Positions 25,375 to 34,509 are shown, counted from the stretch's first letter. The stretch is 59,995 nt of DNA from Bryobacterales bacterium (GCA_003170295.1 PNAJ01000069.1:1-59995), one strand, 5' to 3'. The notes: generated from the sequence alone by a model not told the origin. A program made the numbers and translations.

Positions 25375-25377
25375 TAA

Positions 25378-25451
25378 ACTATCCAAGATTAGCGCACTAT
25401 TGACAAAAGATCGAAATTCGTGGTTTGATGAGTTGGCTACCCTAGCTAACT
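25378..25451. promoter_or_regulatory. Divergent rnj / padR promoters with PadR operator
   Basis: Minus strand for rnj: TTGTCA (25406-25401), 17 bases, GATAGT, then TTA and ATG. Plus strand for padR: TTGACA (25400-25405), 18 bases, TTTGAT (25424-25429). The two -35 boxes overlap back to back. AGTTGGCTA-CCC-TAGCTAACT (25431-25451) is an 8-of-9 inverted repeat six bases before the padR start, a probable autoregulatory site. Confidence 0.6.
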
Positions 25452-25457
25452 AAGTAT

Positions 25458-25793
25458 ATGGCCAACTCAGCGACCAACTCACCTCAAACCGCCCTCGACC
25501 TTCTCGTCCTCACCGTCCTCGGCCGCCGAGGACCCTTGCACGGCTACGGCATCGCCAATGCCATCGAGGATCTATCGGACGAAGCGCTCCGCATCGATGA
25601 AGGATCGCTTTACCCCGCGCTCCATCGGATGGAGGAAGCCGGCTGGATCACCGCCTCATGGACCGTCACTGAAAATAAGCGCCGCGCCCGTATCTACCAA
25701 ATGACCCGGGCGGGCAAGAAGCAGCTGGCCGCTGAATCCGACCGCTGGACAAATTTTTCCGCCGGCGTGGCGCGCGTGCTACGACACGCATAA
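25458..25793 (+). CDS. PadR-family transcriptional regulator
   Basis: A 111-residue winged-helix protein: LDLLVLTVLGRRGPLHGYGI, AIEDLSDEALRIDEGSLYPA, LHRMEEAGWI and NKRRARIYQMTRAGKKQL are the textbook PadR pattern, with a short C-terminal helix for dimerisation. PadR proteins commonly precede ADOP permease genes in acidobacteria and are thought to respond to small toxic molecules. There is no Shine-Dalgarno box; an inverted repeat (25431-25451) overlaps the leader. The permease gene follows after a large hairpin. Confidence 0.93.
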   Translation: MANSATNSPQTALDLLVLTVLGRRGPLHGYGIANAIEDLSDEALRIDEGSLYPALHRMEEAGWITASWTVTENKRRARIYQMTRAGKKQLAAESDRWTNFSAGVARVLRHA

Positions 25794-25810
25794 CTGGATG
25801 CTGAAATGCG

Positions 25811-25890
25811 TCCACCGCTCCCTTTGGTCACGGCTCGGTAAACGGCTGATGACCTGCCTCCTTCCGAGCCGTGACCAAAGGGAGCGGTGG
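25811..25890. repeat. Inverted pair of CCGCTCCC repeats forming a long hairpin
   Basis: Left arm 25811-25840 (CCACCGCTCCCTTTGGTCAC then GGCTCGG) and right arm 25863-25890 are near-perfect reverse complements of about 26 bases, with a 22-base loop. It sits between padR and the permease gene and could attenuate read-through or be a full-length form of the element whose single arms lie elsewhere. Confidence 0.85.
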
Positions 25891-25911
25891 CATCAGTATT
25901 AAGGAGTCCAA

Positions 25912-28689
25912 ATGTCCTGGTTCTCTAAGCTAAAAAACGCCGTTCATTCCAAACCCCTCGACAACGAACTCGCCGACGAAATGTCGGACCACCTTGCACG
26001 CCGCGCCGCCGCGCTACGCGAGCAAGGCTGGTCGGCGGCCGACGCGCAGCAAGAAGCCTCTAGACGTTTTGGCAATGTCACTCTTCTTCGCGAGCAGAGC
26101 CGTGAAATCCGCCCGTCTGCGATCCTCGAAACCACGTTTCAGGACCTCCGCTACGCCTGGCGAGGCATGCTGAAGAGTCCGGCCTTCGCTCTTACCGCGA
26201 TTCTCTCGCTCGCCCTCGCGGTCGGCGCAAACACCGCCATCTACTCCATCGTCGACGCAGCCCTGCTGCGGCCGCTGCCGGTGCCCGAGCCCGGCCGTCT
26301 GTTTATCCTCTCGAACCCTCCGATTGAGCAACCCGGCGGTCCCGCAGGCACGGAAAACGAAGTCTTTAGTTATCCGCTATACCAGCAGTTTCGGAGCGCC
26401 GCAGGCGACTCCGCACGCTTCGCGCTGTTCAGCCTCGCGAATCGGATCGAAGTCCAGATGCCTGACAGGAATGCCCCGATCGAGAAAGCCATCTGCGGGT
26501 ACGTCTCCGGCGATGCGTTTGACATTCTCAAGGTCCCGCCCGCTCTGGGACGAGTGTTTTCGAGCGAGGAAGACCGTGTGCCCTGGGGCGCACCGTACCT
26601 GGTGATCAGCTACGACTACTGGCAACGCCGCTTCCACGGCGATCCGCGGGTGCTCGGCCAGCGCGTGCAGATCGGGCGTCACGCGTACTCGATCGTCGGC
26701 GTCGCCCGCCAGGGATTCTTCGGCGTCGAGCCGGGAAAGTTCGTGGACATCTGGATGCCCGCCATGATGTACAGCAAGGCCTCCTTCGCCAATTCCGGCT
26801 GGAACTGGTTCCGCATCATCGGCCGGCTTGGCCCGGGCGTCACACTAACCAGTTTGCATGCGCGGCTCCAACCGGTCTTCAGCGCGCATGAGGACGAGGT
26901 GGTCAAGTCCTACCCGACCATGCCTCCGTCAATTCAAAAACTGTTTCGCGCGCAACCTCTTCATGTGCGCCCGGGCGCGATTGGCGCTTCGCATTTCCAG
27001 TCGACCTTCGCGCGTCCTTTATGGATCGTGCTGGGCGTCGCCGCCGGAATCCTGTTGATCGCCTGCGCCAATGTGGCCAGCCTGTTGCTTGCCCGCGCCA
27101 CCGCGCGATCCGCGGAGATGGCCATGCGCATCTCTCTCGGCGCGGGGCGGTCGCGCCTGATTCGCCAGCTGCTCACCGAAAGCCTGCTCCTGTCCACGAT
27201 TGCCGGAGCGCTCGGGTGGGCATTCGCGAGGCTGTCTGTTCCGATCCTGGTGGGCGCTCTTTCGACGGAAACCGATCCGGTTCGCTTCGCTCTCTCGCCT
27301 GGGTTTTTTGGAGCGGATTCGCGGGTCCTCCTTTTCTGCGCGGCGGTCTCGACCGTCGCCGCCGTGTTCTTCGGGCTGCTGCCCGCCTGGCAATCCTCCG
27401 GGGCGCAACCGATGCGGGAACTCCACGGCATCCGTGTCGCTTCCGGCAGGCTGCGGATGGGACGTCTGTTCGTCGCCATCCAGGTGGCCTTCTCGTTCAC
27501 CTTGATCATCGCCGGCGCAAGTTTTCTGTTCAGCTTGCGCAACCTGCTGAACGTCGACACCGGATTCAACCCTCACAATGTCTCGGTAATCCACATCAGC
27601 ACCGATCTCAGCGATATCACTCAGAAGCCCGAGCTCAACGTGTTTCAGGATGAACTCCAGCGCCGCGCGGAAGCCCTGCCCGGCGTTCAGAGCGCGGCGA
27701 TCTCGCAGGGCGCCCTGTTCTATGGGAATTATTGGTCCAGCCAGGTGATTCTTCCCGGCAAGCCTCTGCCGAATCGCGAAGAGCCCGCCATGGGCGTCTC
27801 GCCACGGTACTTCTACATGATGCATATCCCACTCCTAGCCGGACGCGAATTTGAGCAGCGCGACCGCGATTATCACCACACCGGCCCTCCTCCCACCGCC
27901 GTCGATGACGCGCCCGCGCTCGAGTATTTCGGAAACGAGGATCCCGACAAGGGCCCGCGCCCCACCATCGTCAATCAGGCTCTGGCACGAAGATACTTTG
28001 GAACCGATAACGCCGTCGGCAAAATGTTTCAGACGCCGGACGGCGACAAGCTGATGAGCCACGAGATCATCGGCGTCGTCGGAAACACCTCCTACGGATC
28101 GCTTCGCGACGGCCCCGAGCCCATCATGTACGGCGTCGTGCGGGGCTCCAGTTACGTCGCGATGTATGTCCGCTCGACGCTCGACCTCGGCTCCGTCGTT
28201 AAAATGGTGGAGCGCGAAACGGAGTCGATCGGCCATGGCACGCGCATTCGCGAGATCACCACACTCGACACGCTCATCGGCAACACGCTGCTGCGCGAAA
28301 AGCTCCTCGCCGGCATCGGAGGAGTCTTCGCATTCCTCGGCCTCCTGCTCGCCGCGATCGGATTATTCGGCCTTCTGAACTACTCCGTTACGCGGCGAAC
28401 GAAGGAAATCGGCATCCGCGCTGCTTTAGGTGCGCGGCCTCCGGCACTCGTGTTCCTTGTCTTGAAAGACATGTTCAGCATGATCGCCGCAGGCCTTGTC
28501 ACCGGTCTTCTGGGCTCACTGGCTCTGATGACCGCTGTCCGCTCGTTGCTGTTTGGAATCCGGCCGCTCGATCCCTTAGTGATGATCACCGCAGCAGCTG
28601 TCTTCTTGACTGCCGCCCTCGTCGCCGGTGGACTCCCCGCCAGCCGCGCCGCGAGTATCGACCCCATGACCGCCCTCCGGCACGAGTAG
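25912..28689 (+). CDS. ADOP-type (MacB-like) ABC transporter permease
   Basis: A 925-residue inner-membrane protein. Residues 1-75 are the soluble ADOP leader (DNELADEMSDHLARRAAALR, EASRRFGNVTLLREQSREIR). Then come two MacB-like halves, each with a periplasmic core and FtsX transmembrane block: TM near FALTAILSLALAVGANTAIY, a trio in the middle (LWIVLGVAAGILLIACANVA, MAMRISLGAGRSRLIRQLLT), and a second set at the C-terminus (FAFLGLLLAAIGLFGLLNYS, EIGIRAALGARPPALVFLVL). Acidobacterial duplicated orphan permeases lack a fused or adjacent ATPase, as here. They are presumed mechanotransmission or export proteins. AAGGAG precedes the ATG. Probably controlled by the upstream PadR. Confidence 0.93.
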   Translation: MSWFSKLKNAVHSKPLDNELADEMSDHLARRAAALREQGWSAADAQQEASRRFGNVTLLREQSREIRPSAILETTFQDLRYAWRGMLKSPAFALTAILSLALAVGANTAIYSIVDAALLRPLPVPEPGRLFILSNPPIEQPGGPAGTENEVFSYPLYQQFRSAAGDSARFALFSLANRIEVQMPDRNAPIEKAICGYVSGDAFDILKVPPALGRVFSSEEDRVPWGAPYLVISYDYWQRRFHGDPRVLGQRVQIGRHAYSIVGVARQGFFGVEPGKFVDIWMPAMMYSKASFANSGWNWFRIIGRLGPGVTLTSLHARLQPVFSAHEDEVVKSYPTMPPSIQKLFRAQPLHVRPGAIGASHFQSTFARPLWIVLGVAAGILLIACANVASLLLARATARSAEMAMRISLGAGRSRLIRQLLTESLLLSTIAGALGWAFARLSVPILVGALSTETDPVRFALSPGFFGADSRVLLFCAAVSTVAAVFFGLLPAWQSSGAQPMRELHGIRVASGRLRMGRLFVAIQVAFSFTLIIAGASFLFSLRNLLNVDTGFNPHNVSVIHISTDLSDITQKPELNVFQDELQRRAEALPGVQSAAISQGALFYGNYWSSQVILPGKPLPNREEPAMGVSPRYFYMMHIPLLAGREFEQRDRDYHHTGPPPTAVDDAPALEYFGNEDPDKGPRPTIVNQALARRYFGTDNAVGKMFQTPDGDKLMSHEIIGVVGNTSYGSLRDGPEPIMYGVVRGSSYVAMYVRSTLDLGSVVKMVERETESIGHGTRIREITTLDTLIGNTLLREKLLAGIGGVFAFLGLLLAAIGLFGLLNYSVTRRTKEIGIRAALGARPPALVFLVLKDMFSMIAAGLVTGLLGSLALMTAVRSLLFGIRPLDPLVMITAAAVFLTAALVAGGLPASRAASIDPMTALRHE

Positions 28690-28698
28690 TCTAAAGAC

Positions 28699-29196
28699 AT
28701 GGCACAAATCTCCGTGACCGAGTATCTCAACACCACCTATCGCCCCGACCGCGATTACGTGGATGGCAAGGTTCTGGAGCGCAACTTGGGTGAATACGAA
28801 CACAGCAGGCCGCAAGCCCTTATTTGCGGGTATTTATTCAATCGGGAGAATGACTGGCGCATCCGCGTCGTCCTTGGACAGCGCGTGCAGGTGAAACCGA
28901 CCCGCTTTCGCATCCCCGACGTCTGCGTCGTGCTCGAAGGATCGCCCATCGAGTCGATCTTTCGTCACCCGCCGTTTCTGTGTATCGAAATCCTCTCGAA
29001 GGACGACTCATTCGACTCCATCGTAGACCGCCTCGATGACTATCTCGCCATGGGCGTCCCCAACGTGTGGATCATCGAGCCACACGCCCGCCGCGGATAT
29101 CGTTATACCTCGGAAGGCTTCTTAACAGCCAAAGACGGAGTCCTCCGAACTTCGAATCCCGACGTCGCCGTTCCCCTGACAGCCCTCTTCGACTAA
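28699..29196 (+). CDS. Uma2-family (DUF820) putative endonuclease
   Basis: A 165-residue protein of the PD-(D/E)XK-like Uma2 family: YLNTTYRPDRDYVDGKVLER gives the early acidic residues, FRIPDVCVVLEG the central Asp, PPFLCIEILSKDDSFDSIVD the E-x-K-like catalytic strand, and DYLAMGVPNVWIIEPHARRG the end of the fold. Function in bacteria is unknown; the family is strongly expanded in cyanobacteria and acidobacteria. It lies nine bases after the permease gene and ends at a terminator, so it is probably co-transcribed. Confidence 0.88.
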   Translation: MAQISVTEYLNTTYRPDRDYVDGKVLERNLGEYEHSRPQALICGYLFNRENDWRIRVVLGQRVQVKPTRFRIPDVCVVLEGSPIESIFRHPPFLCIEILSKDDSFDSIVDRLDDYLAMGVPNVWIIEPHARRGYRYTSEGFLTAKDGVLRTSNPDVAVPLTALFD

Positions 29197-29224
29197 GTCT
29201 TGTGGGGTGGGCTATCAAGCCGGC

Positions 29225-29247
29225 AACCTGCTTCAGCAGGTTTTTTT
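29225..29247 (+). terminator. Rho-independent terminator
   Basis: AACCTGC-TTCA-GCAGGTT followed by a run of seven T. It closes the padR/permease/Uma2 unit and abuts the stop codon of the convergent kinase gene. Confidence 0.9.
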
Positions 29248-30448
29248 AGACGTTAGCAGCGTTCAAAAATCGCGACACCACCGCCCACAGCTCCACCGCC
29301 TCGACCGGCTTGGAAAGAAACGCCTGCATGCCTTGCCGCAGGCAGCGTTCACGCAGCTCGTCTGAAAAATCGGCGGTCAGCGCCAGAATCGGTACCGCGT
29401 CGTACCCCGGAAGCTTGCGCATTGCCGCCGTTGCTTCCAGGCCGTTCATCCCCGGCATTTGCAGATCCATCAGAACCAGGTCGTAGTGTTGCTTGGATGC
29501 AGCGGCCAACGCATCGGCGCCGGACGTGGCACCGTCCACTTTCACATGCCGCCGTTCCAGCGCGCGCTTCAAAATGGTCAGGCCGACCGCGTTATCTTCC
29601 ACCGCTAATACCATGGGACCGGTCTCCACACGCACCCCCATGGGCACCAGCTCGGCTTCCTTCTCCGCCGCCCGTAGAGGAATGCGAAGCGTGAATGTCG
29701 ATCCCTTCCCCGGCATGCTGGCCACGCTGATCTCGCCCTGCATCAGAGACGCGAGCTTCCGCGCCAGCGCCAGCCCCAGGCCCAACCCCGGATACGTTCG
29801 CGAAAGTCCGCTATCCACCTGGCGGAACGATTCGAAGATTCTCTCCACCTGGTCGGCCGAAATTCCAATGCCCGTATCTTCCACTTCGATCCGCAGAAGG
29901 CTCCCGTCGCCTTGGTCGCGGAGAACACGCAGTTCCACACCGCCTGCGTGCGTGAATTTGATCGCATTGTTGAGAAAATGGCTCAGCAACTGCCGCAATC
30001 GCGGAGCGTCCCCCACCATGGTTTCCGGCAATCCCAAATCGTACGTGGCACGAATCTTCAGCCCCTTCGCTTCGGCCTTCAGCGCTTGCTGCCCGACTGT
30101 GGATTCCATCACCTCCCGCAGGCTGAATTCACTCTCATCGAGAGAAAACTGGCCGGCTTCGAGCGCCGAATATTCCAGCGTCGCGTTCAGAATTTCGAAC
30201 AGGCTTTCCGCGCACAGCCGGGTGGCGTTCACGTACTCCCTTTGCTCCTCGTCCAGATTGGTTTCGAGCAGCAAATCCGACATTCCAAGAATGCCGCTGA
30301 GCGGCGTTCGAATTTCGTGATTCAAGCTGGCGAGAAACGTGCCTTTGAGTCGTTCCAACTCCCCCGGCACCTCGGGAGACAGTACTGGCTCGACGACGCG
30401 CTCCGAGGCGTCACGGGCTTCTATCGGCGATTGGGCAGGAACGGCCAT
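29246..30448 (-). CDS. Soluble hybrid histidine kinase-response regulator
   Basis: ATG 30448 is preferred to an in-frame TTG four codons earlier. The 400-residue protein starts with about 40 unstructured residues, then HisKA ([20 protein letters not shown], phospho-His at residue 44), HATPase_c ([60 protein letters not shown]) and a receiver domain ([51 protein letters not shown]). There is no sensor domain or membrane segment, so signal input must come from a partner protein. No cognate regulator is adjacent. Confidence 0.93.
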   Translation of the reverse strand: MAVPAQSPIEARDASERVVEPVLSPEVPGELERLKGTFLASLNHEIRTPLSGILGMSDLLLETNLDEEQREYVNATRLCAESLFEILNATLEYSALEAGQFSLDESEFSLREVMESTVGQQALKAEAKGLKIRATYDLGLPETMVGDAPRLRQLLSHFLNNAIKFTHAGGVELRVLRDQGDGSLLRIEVEDTGIGISADQVERIFESFRQVDSGLSRTYPGLGLGLALARKLASLMQGEISVASMPGKGSTFTLRIPLRAAEKEAELVPMGVRVETGPMVLAVEDNAVGLTILKRALERRHVKVDGATSGADALAAASKQHYDLVLMDLQMPGMNGLEATAAMRKLPGYDAVPILALTADFSDELRERCLRQGMQAFLSKPVEAVELWAVVSRFLNAANV

Positions 30449-30685
30449 TAAAGGAAACAATCACCCTGTCGCGTGGTCTATCGGCTGTTTGAATGACGCA
30501 GTTTAGTAGTTTTGAGAAAATATCTATACAATTCTTTACTGAATCTCCTTCACCACCGCCTCGGCGGCCACCACCGAATCTACGTTGCCTTAATGAACGC
30601 TAATTGACCATAATTGATCGTTATTGTGCCTGCATGACACCTTAAATCGACATTTTTGACGCTAAAACAGTCGCTGGAAGCGCCT

Positions 30686-31459
30686 TCATGGCTTTTTTAC
30701 AGGCGGCTTTTTCTCGTCGACAGATTCTCCAAACGTGATCGTGGTATCGGCCTTGAATCGCTTGTAATCTTCGTACTTTACCGTCTGCTTCATCCGCACG
30801 TCGCTGTCCTTGAAATGAAGCGTATCGTTCGCAATCGTGTAAGTCGGAAACCAGAATTTGCCGTCGATTTGTTCGCGGTAAGTCTCAAACTTGGGAAATT
30901 GCTGGCCGTTTCCGCCCTTATTCGCGGTGCCGACGCCTCGGCCGTAGCTTTTGACGATTTGCAAATCTCGATCGTCCACCCACACTTCGCCTTGAAAATA
31001 ACGCTGTTTGCCCTCGTATTTTAGGGGTTTCACCGCGAATACGTAACAACCAATTTCGTCGACCTTCTGGCGGCCCAGATACCGGATTTGATATTTTGGC
31101 AACTGGTCAGTGGTCAGAACGAACGGCTGCACGCTCTTCAAATCCTCCATGTCCTCGGGCGTGAGGATGAGCCGGCTTAGCGTCGATACAGGGGACCGTG
31201 TCACATGCTCGGTGCGTTTCCCATCCGATGAAAAAATGATGTCGGAGACAGTTTCCCACCGGCCTGTCGTATTGCCGGCATCGTCAAGCTCCTGAATTCG
31301 CGCGGTCTGCTTGTAGACATAGGCTTCGCGCGCTTTGGCGAACTGGGCTTCATGGGCGGCGAATTTCTGGATGATGTCGTCGATCTGTGCCTGACTCGGC
31401 TCTGCGTCTCCGGCGAACAACGCTCCCGCGGCAATCATTGCAAGTCCCAAAATTCGCAT
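30686..31459 (-). CDS. Secreted LolA-like / outer-membrane lipoprotein-sorting-like protein
   Basis: A 257-residue exported protein with signal peptide MRILGLAMIAAGALFAGDAE. The body carries EAQFAKAREAYVYKQTARIQ, then a half-barrel-like series (GRWETVSDIIFSSDGKRTEH, YQIRYLGRQKVDEIGCYVFA, YFQGEVWVDDRDLQIVKSYG, DGKFWFPTYTIANDTLHFKD), a pattern shared with LolA/LolB-like lipid-binding folds in acidobacteria. The AGGAG box ahead of the ATG and the 8-base gap after the acyl-CoA dehydrogenase gene show co-transcription. No specific function is known. Confidence 0.75.
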   Translation of the reverse strand: MRILGLAMIAAGALFAGDAEPSQAQIDDIIQKFAAHEAQFAKAREAYVYKQTARIQELDDAGNTTGRWETVSDIIFSSDGKRTEHVTRSPVSTLSRLILTPEDMEDLKSVQPFVLTTDQLPKYQIRYLGRQKVDEIGCYVFAVKPLKYEGKQRYFQGEVWVDDRDLQIVKSYGRGVGTANKGGNGQQFPKFETYREQIDGKFWFPTYTIANDTLHFKDSDVRMKQTVKYEDYKRFKADTTITFGESVDEKKPPVKKP

Positions 31460-31467
31460 AAAAACTC

Positions 31468-32643
31468 CTATTTCTTATCGAGCATCTGCTTGGCGATCGT
31501 GACGCGCTGCATGTTGCTGGTGCCTTCGTAAATCCGGCCGATCTTGGAATCGCGAAACAGCTTCTCGACCGGATAGTCTTTCGTGAATCCGACGCCGCCC
31601 AGCACTTCCACTGCGCGCGATGCCGTCCGTTCCGCCACTTGCGATGCAAAATATTTGCACATGGCGGCTTCCGTGACAAATGGCAATCCCGCGTCGCGCA
31701 AACGCGCTGCGTTGTAGACCATCAGCCGCGTCGCTTCGACTTCCACCGCCATTTCCGCCAGATCGAACTGCACGCCTTGAAATTCGGCGATGGTTTTCCC
31801 AAACTGTTTCCGCTGCTTGGCGTACGCAAGCGCGTGATCGAGCGCGCCCTGCGCCAACCCCAACATCTGCGCGCCGATTCCAATGCGCCCTTCGTTCAGC
31901 GTTTCGATCGCGATCTTGTAGCCCTTGCCGATCTCGCCGATGACATTTGCCTTTGGCACTTTGCAGTCGTCTAGAATCAGCTCACAAGTAGAAGACGCGC
32001 GAATTCCGAGCTTGTCTTCTTTTTTGCCGACTTGAAATCCCGGGAACTCACGCTCGATCATAAATGCCGTGATGCCTTTATATCCGGCGTCGGGGTTTAG
32101 ATTCGCAAATAGAAGAAACAGCTCGGCTTCGGCGGCATTCGTGATCCAAAGTTTGCGCCCGTTGAGACGGTAATTATCGCCCTCATCGACCGCTCGCGTG
32201 GCCAGCGCAAATGCGTCGGAGCCCGAACCCGCCTCCGACAACGCATAGCTCGCAAGCGTGTCCTTTGTCAGGCGCGGCAAATATTTGCGCTTCTGGTCGT
32301 CGGTCGCCCAGCGCAGAATCGCGTTATTGAACAGAGTATTCTGCACATCGACAATCACCGCCGCCGACGGATCGACTTTCGCCAACTCCTCAATCGCGAG
32401 AATCGACTGAAAAAAGTAGCCGCCTTGCCCGCCATATTCCTCGGGAACGTCGATACTCATCAGCCCGAGATCGAAGCACTCTTGGATCAGGTCCTTGCGA
32501 AACACGCCCGCCTCGTCCATGGCGCGGACGTGCGGCCCGATGCGCTCTCGCGCGAACTTGCGCACGGTGGATTGGAACATCCGTTCTTCTTCGCTCAACT
32601 GCGTTAGCGGAGCGAGGGTAACGCGAGTGTCGATGGCCTGCAT
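31468..32643 (-). CDS. Acyl-CoA dehydrogenase
   Basis: A 391-residue flavoenzyme of the short/branched-chain acyl-CoA dehydrogenase type. Signature regions: YALSEAGSGSDAFALATRAV (FAD/substrate), LWITNAAEAELFLLFANLNP, DCKVPKANVIGEIGKGYKIA, QFGKTIAEFQGVQFDLAEMA and QVAERTASRAVEVLGGVGFT. The catalytic Glu is in RIYEGTSNMQRVTIAKQML near the C-terminus. It oxidises acyl-CoA to enoyl-CoA in beta-oxidation or amino-acid breakdown and passes electrons to ETF; chain length cannot be read. On the minus strand TACAAT lies seven bases before its ATG, predicting a leaderless mRNA. Confidence 0.95.
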   Translation of the reverse strand: MQAIDTRVTLAPLTQLSEEERMFQSTVRKFARERIGPHVRAMDEAGVFRKDLIQECFDLGLMSIDVPEEYGGQGGYFFQSILAIEELAKVDPSAAVIVDVQNTLFNNAILRWATDDQKRKYLPRLTKDTLASYALSEAGSGSDAFALATRAVDEGDNYRLNGRKLWITNAAEAELFLLFANLNPDAGYKGITAFMIEREFPGFQVGKKEDKLGIRASSTCELILDDCKVPKANVIGEIGKGYKIAIETLNEGRIGIGAQMLGLAQGALDHALAYAKQRKQFGKTIAEFQGVQFDLAEMAVEVEATRLMVYNAARLRDAGLPFVTEAAMCKYFASQVAERTASRAVEVLGGVGFTKDYPVEKLFRDSKIGRIYEGTSNMQRVTIAKQMLDKK

Positions 32644-32650
32644 TGATTCA

Positions 32651-32656
32651 ATTGTA
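32651..32656 (-). promoter_or_regulatory. -10 box of the acyl-CoA dehydrogenase gene
   Basis: TACAAT on the minus strand, seven bases before the ATG, so transcription would begin at or next to the start codon. No convincing -35. Confidence 0.45.
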
Positions 32657-32675
32657 GAATGATCCTACGGCGTGA

Positions 32676-32705
32676 CACCGCTCCCTTTGGTCACGGCTCG
32701 GTAGC
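32676..32705 (+). repeat. Dispersed CCGCTCCC-CGGCTCGG repeat, copy 5
   Basis: ACACCGCTCCCTTTGGTCAC then GGCTCGGTAGC, between divergent genes and just 23 bases before the small amidase-partner gene. Confidence 0.8.
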
Positions 32706-32728
32706 ACCATTGTGGCCTTGAGAGAAAA

Positions 32729-32872
32729 ATGACTGATTGGAAAAAAATCGCTGCGGCGCTCGACCCGCCCATTCCCGAACCGGACATCGAGAAACTCTTG
32801 CCCGTGATGGAGACGCTCGAAGCGGCCTTTCGTCCGCTGCAACGGACGCTTACGCCCGAGGACGATGTATGA
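32729..32872 (+). CDS. GatC/AtzG-like 47-residue small protein, amidase partner
   Basis: A short gene reading MTDWKKIAAALDPPIPEPDI and then EKLLPVMETLEAAFRPLQRT with LTPEDDV at the end. Its TGA overlaps the amidase ATG (GTATGAC), so the pair is translationally coupled. The pattern of two amphipathic helices, with P-x-P-E-P-D-I-E before the first and L-x-P-E-D at the end, resembles GatC and AtzG, small subunits that wrap around amidase-signature enzymes (GatA, AtzE). AGAGA precedes the ATG. Small size keeps the assignment tentative, but gene order and overlap are strong context. Confidence 0.75.
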   Translation: MTDWKKIAAALDPPIPEPDIEKLLPVMETLEAAFRPLQRTLTPEDDV

Positions 32873-34215
32873 CGCTCCTTGAATCGGCTGACGCGCTGCG
32901 GGCGAAGAAAGTTTCGTCGCTCGAGCTGACGAATGCAACGATCGAGAACATCGCCCGCGAAAATCCACGGCTGAACGCGTTTATTACCGTAACGGCCGAC
33001 GCCGCTCGCGCCCGCGCTTCGGCGATGGACGCGGAAATGTCGCATGGAATAGACCGCGGCCCTCTGCACGGCATCCCGATTGCGCATAAGGATCTGGTCT
33101 ACACCAAAGGCATCCGCACCACCGGCGGGTCGAAAATCTTCAAAGATTTCGTGCCCGATCACGACGCCGATATCGCGGTCAATCTCGACAAAGCGGGCGT
33201 GGTGCTGGTGGGCAAAACCAACTTGCACGAGTTCGCCTACGGCATCACGTCTAACAATCCGCATTTCGGCGCTGTGCGAAATCCGTGGGACACCGACCGC
33301 ATTCCCGGCGGATCGAGCGGAGGCTCGGGCGCAGCCGTCGCGGCAGGCATCCTGACCATGGCGACGGGCACGGACACCGGCGGATCGATCCGCATCCCGG
33401 CGTCTTTCTGCGGCGTGACGGGCTTGAAACCGACGTTCGGTCTGATCAGCAAGCGCGGAGTGATGCCGCTCGGCTGGACCATGGATCATATGGGTCCGAT
33501 CACGAAAACCGTCCGCGACGCCGCTGTTTCTTTTCATGCGATGGCTGGGTTGAGGACGGGTTATGTTCCGCCGAACAACGCCGACATTCGCGGGCTGCGA
33601 ATCGGATTACCCGTCAATTATTACTTCGACAAGCTCGATTTGGAAGTTTCCGAATCGGTGCGAAAAGCTGTGCAGACTGCGACGGCGCTGGGCGCTCGGA
33701 TTGTCGATATTAAGGTTCCCGATATCGACGCGATCAACGTTGTAGCGCGCGTGCTGCTGCTCGCCGAGGCTGTATCCGTGCATCAGCCGCATCTGGACCG
33801 GCGCGCCGATATTGGAGCCGACGTGCTCACGCTGCTCGACCAGGGGCGCCTGATTCGGGCATCAGATTATGTCGACGCGCAGCGCCTCCGGCACATTTAC
33901 ATTCGTGAATTTTCGAAGCTGTGGACCGAGGTCGATTGCATCTTCACACCGACGACCCCGACGCCCGCGCCGAAGATCGGGCAAGCGACGATGCAGGTGG
34001 GCGGTGTCGACGAAGACGTCAGGCTTGCAACGACGCGGCTGATGCGCGCGATCAACGTGCTCGGGATTCCGGCGCTCTCGATTCCTTGCGGGTTCACGAA
34101 GGCGGGATTGCCGATCGGGCTGCAGATTCTCGGTGGGCCGTTGGCGGAGGATATGATTCTTCGCGTGGGAGCGGCGATTGAGGATGCTGCGGCAGTGGTC
34201 GGGCGGAAGCCGTGA
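32869..34215 (+). CDS. Amidase-signature family hydrolase
   Basis: The start is ATG 32869 ([20 protein letters not shown]), overlapping the small upstream gene; the longer frame is an accident of overlap. The 448-residue enzyme shows the Ser-cisSer-Lys triad: Lys in [20 protein letters not shown], Ser in [15 protein letters not shown] and [35 protein letters not shown] and [20 protein letters not shown] close the family pattern. It hydrolyses an amide or acts as a GatA-like amidotransferase subunit; no gatB is present, so a stand-alone amidase with a small partner is favoured. Substrate unknown. Confidence 0.92.
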   Translation: MTLLESADALRAKKVSSLELTNATIENIARENPRLNAFITVTADAARARASAMDAEMSHGIDRGPLHGIPIAHKDLVYTKGIRTTGGSKIFKDFVPDHDADIAVNLDKAGVVLVGKTNLHEFAYGITSNNPHFGAVRNPWDTDRIPGGSSGGSGAAVAAGILTMATGTDTGGSIRIPASFCGVTGLKPTFGLISKRGVMPLGWTMDHMGPITKTVRDAAVSFHAMAGLRTGYVPPNNADIRGLRIGLPVNYYFDKLDLEVSESVRKAVQTATALGARIVDIKVPDIDAINVVARVLLLAEAVSVHQPHLDRRADIGADVLTLLDQGRLIRASDYVDAQRLRHIYIREFSKLWTEVDCIFTPTTPTPAPKIGQATMQVGGVDEDVRLATTRLMRAINVLGIPALSIPCGFTKAGLPIGLQILGGPLAEDMILRVGAAIEDAAAVVGRKP

Positions 34216-34299
34216 CGGTAGAAAAGAGTCGGGTTGCCAACCCGCCGTAGGCAGCCAGAGGCTGCTGAAAAGCTCTGATTAAGTGACCTTCGGAAGCCA

Positions 34300-34424
34300 A
34301 GCGGGGGTGGACGCCCTGGTCCGTGTGCAATCCATGGTCGCGCTCTTGACCAATAAAACCAGGTCCGCGGACACCGGACGGGCCGATCAGGGGATCGGCC
34401 GCGGACCAGGGGGTCCGCCCCACC
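34300..34424 (+). repeat. Dispersed GGACGC-GGTCCGCCCCAC repeat, copy 1
   Basis: Begins GGGGGTGGACGCCCTGGTCC and ends GCGGACCAGGGGGTCCGCCC followed by CACC, with internal palindromes (GGCCGATC-AGGG-GATCGGCC). A second copy with a different middle lies at 42783-42889. The rest of the 34216-34509 spacer holds only a GGGTTG-CCAACCC hairpin and the mazEF control region. Confidence 0.75.
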
Positions 34425-34478
34425 CGGAGGGGGAAATGAGTTTTTCAGCAATCTCTGCCAGCCTGCCCCACGAAGGAC

Positions 34479-34508
34479 TGTGGACTATACTGTGGAGTAG
34501 AGTCCACA
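34479..34508 (+). promoter_or_regulatory. mazEF promoter and operator
   Basis: TGTGGACT (34479-34486) and its perfect reverse complement AGTCCACA (34501-34508) flank a -10 box TATACT (34486-34491). The right arm ends one base before the antitoxin ATG. Fits autorepression by the antitoxin. Confidence 0.65.
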
Positions 34509-34509
34509 T

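Noticed and set aside
23992..25377. Plus-strand open frame of 461 codons
   Set aside because: Antisense to rnj, which is unmistakable on the other strand; the shadow is Arg/Gln/His-rich without motifs.
32737..32868. 44-codon N-terminal extension of the amidase
   Set aside because: It overlaps the small GatC/AtzG-like gene in another frame, has no homology and the ATG at 32869 forms a standard overlap.
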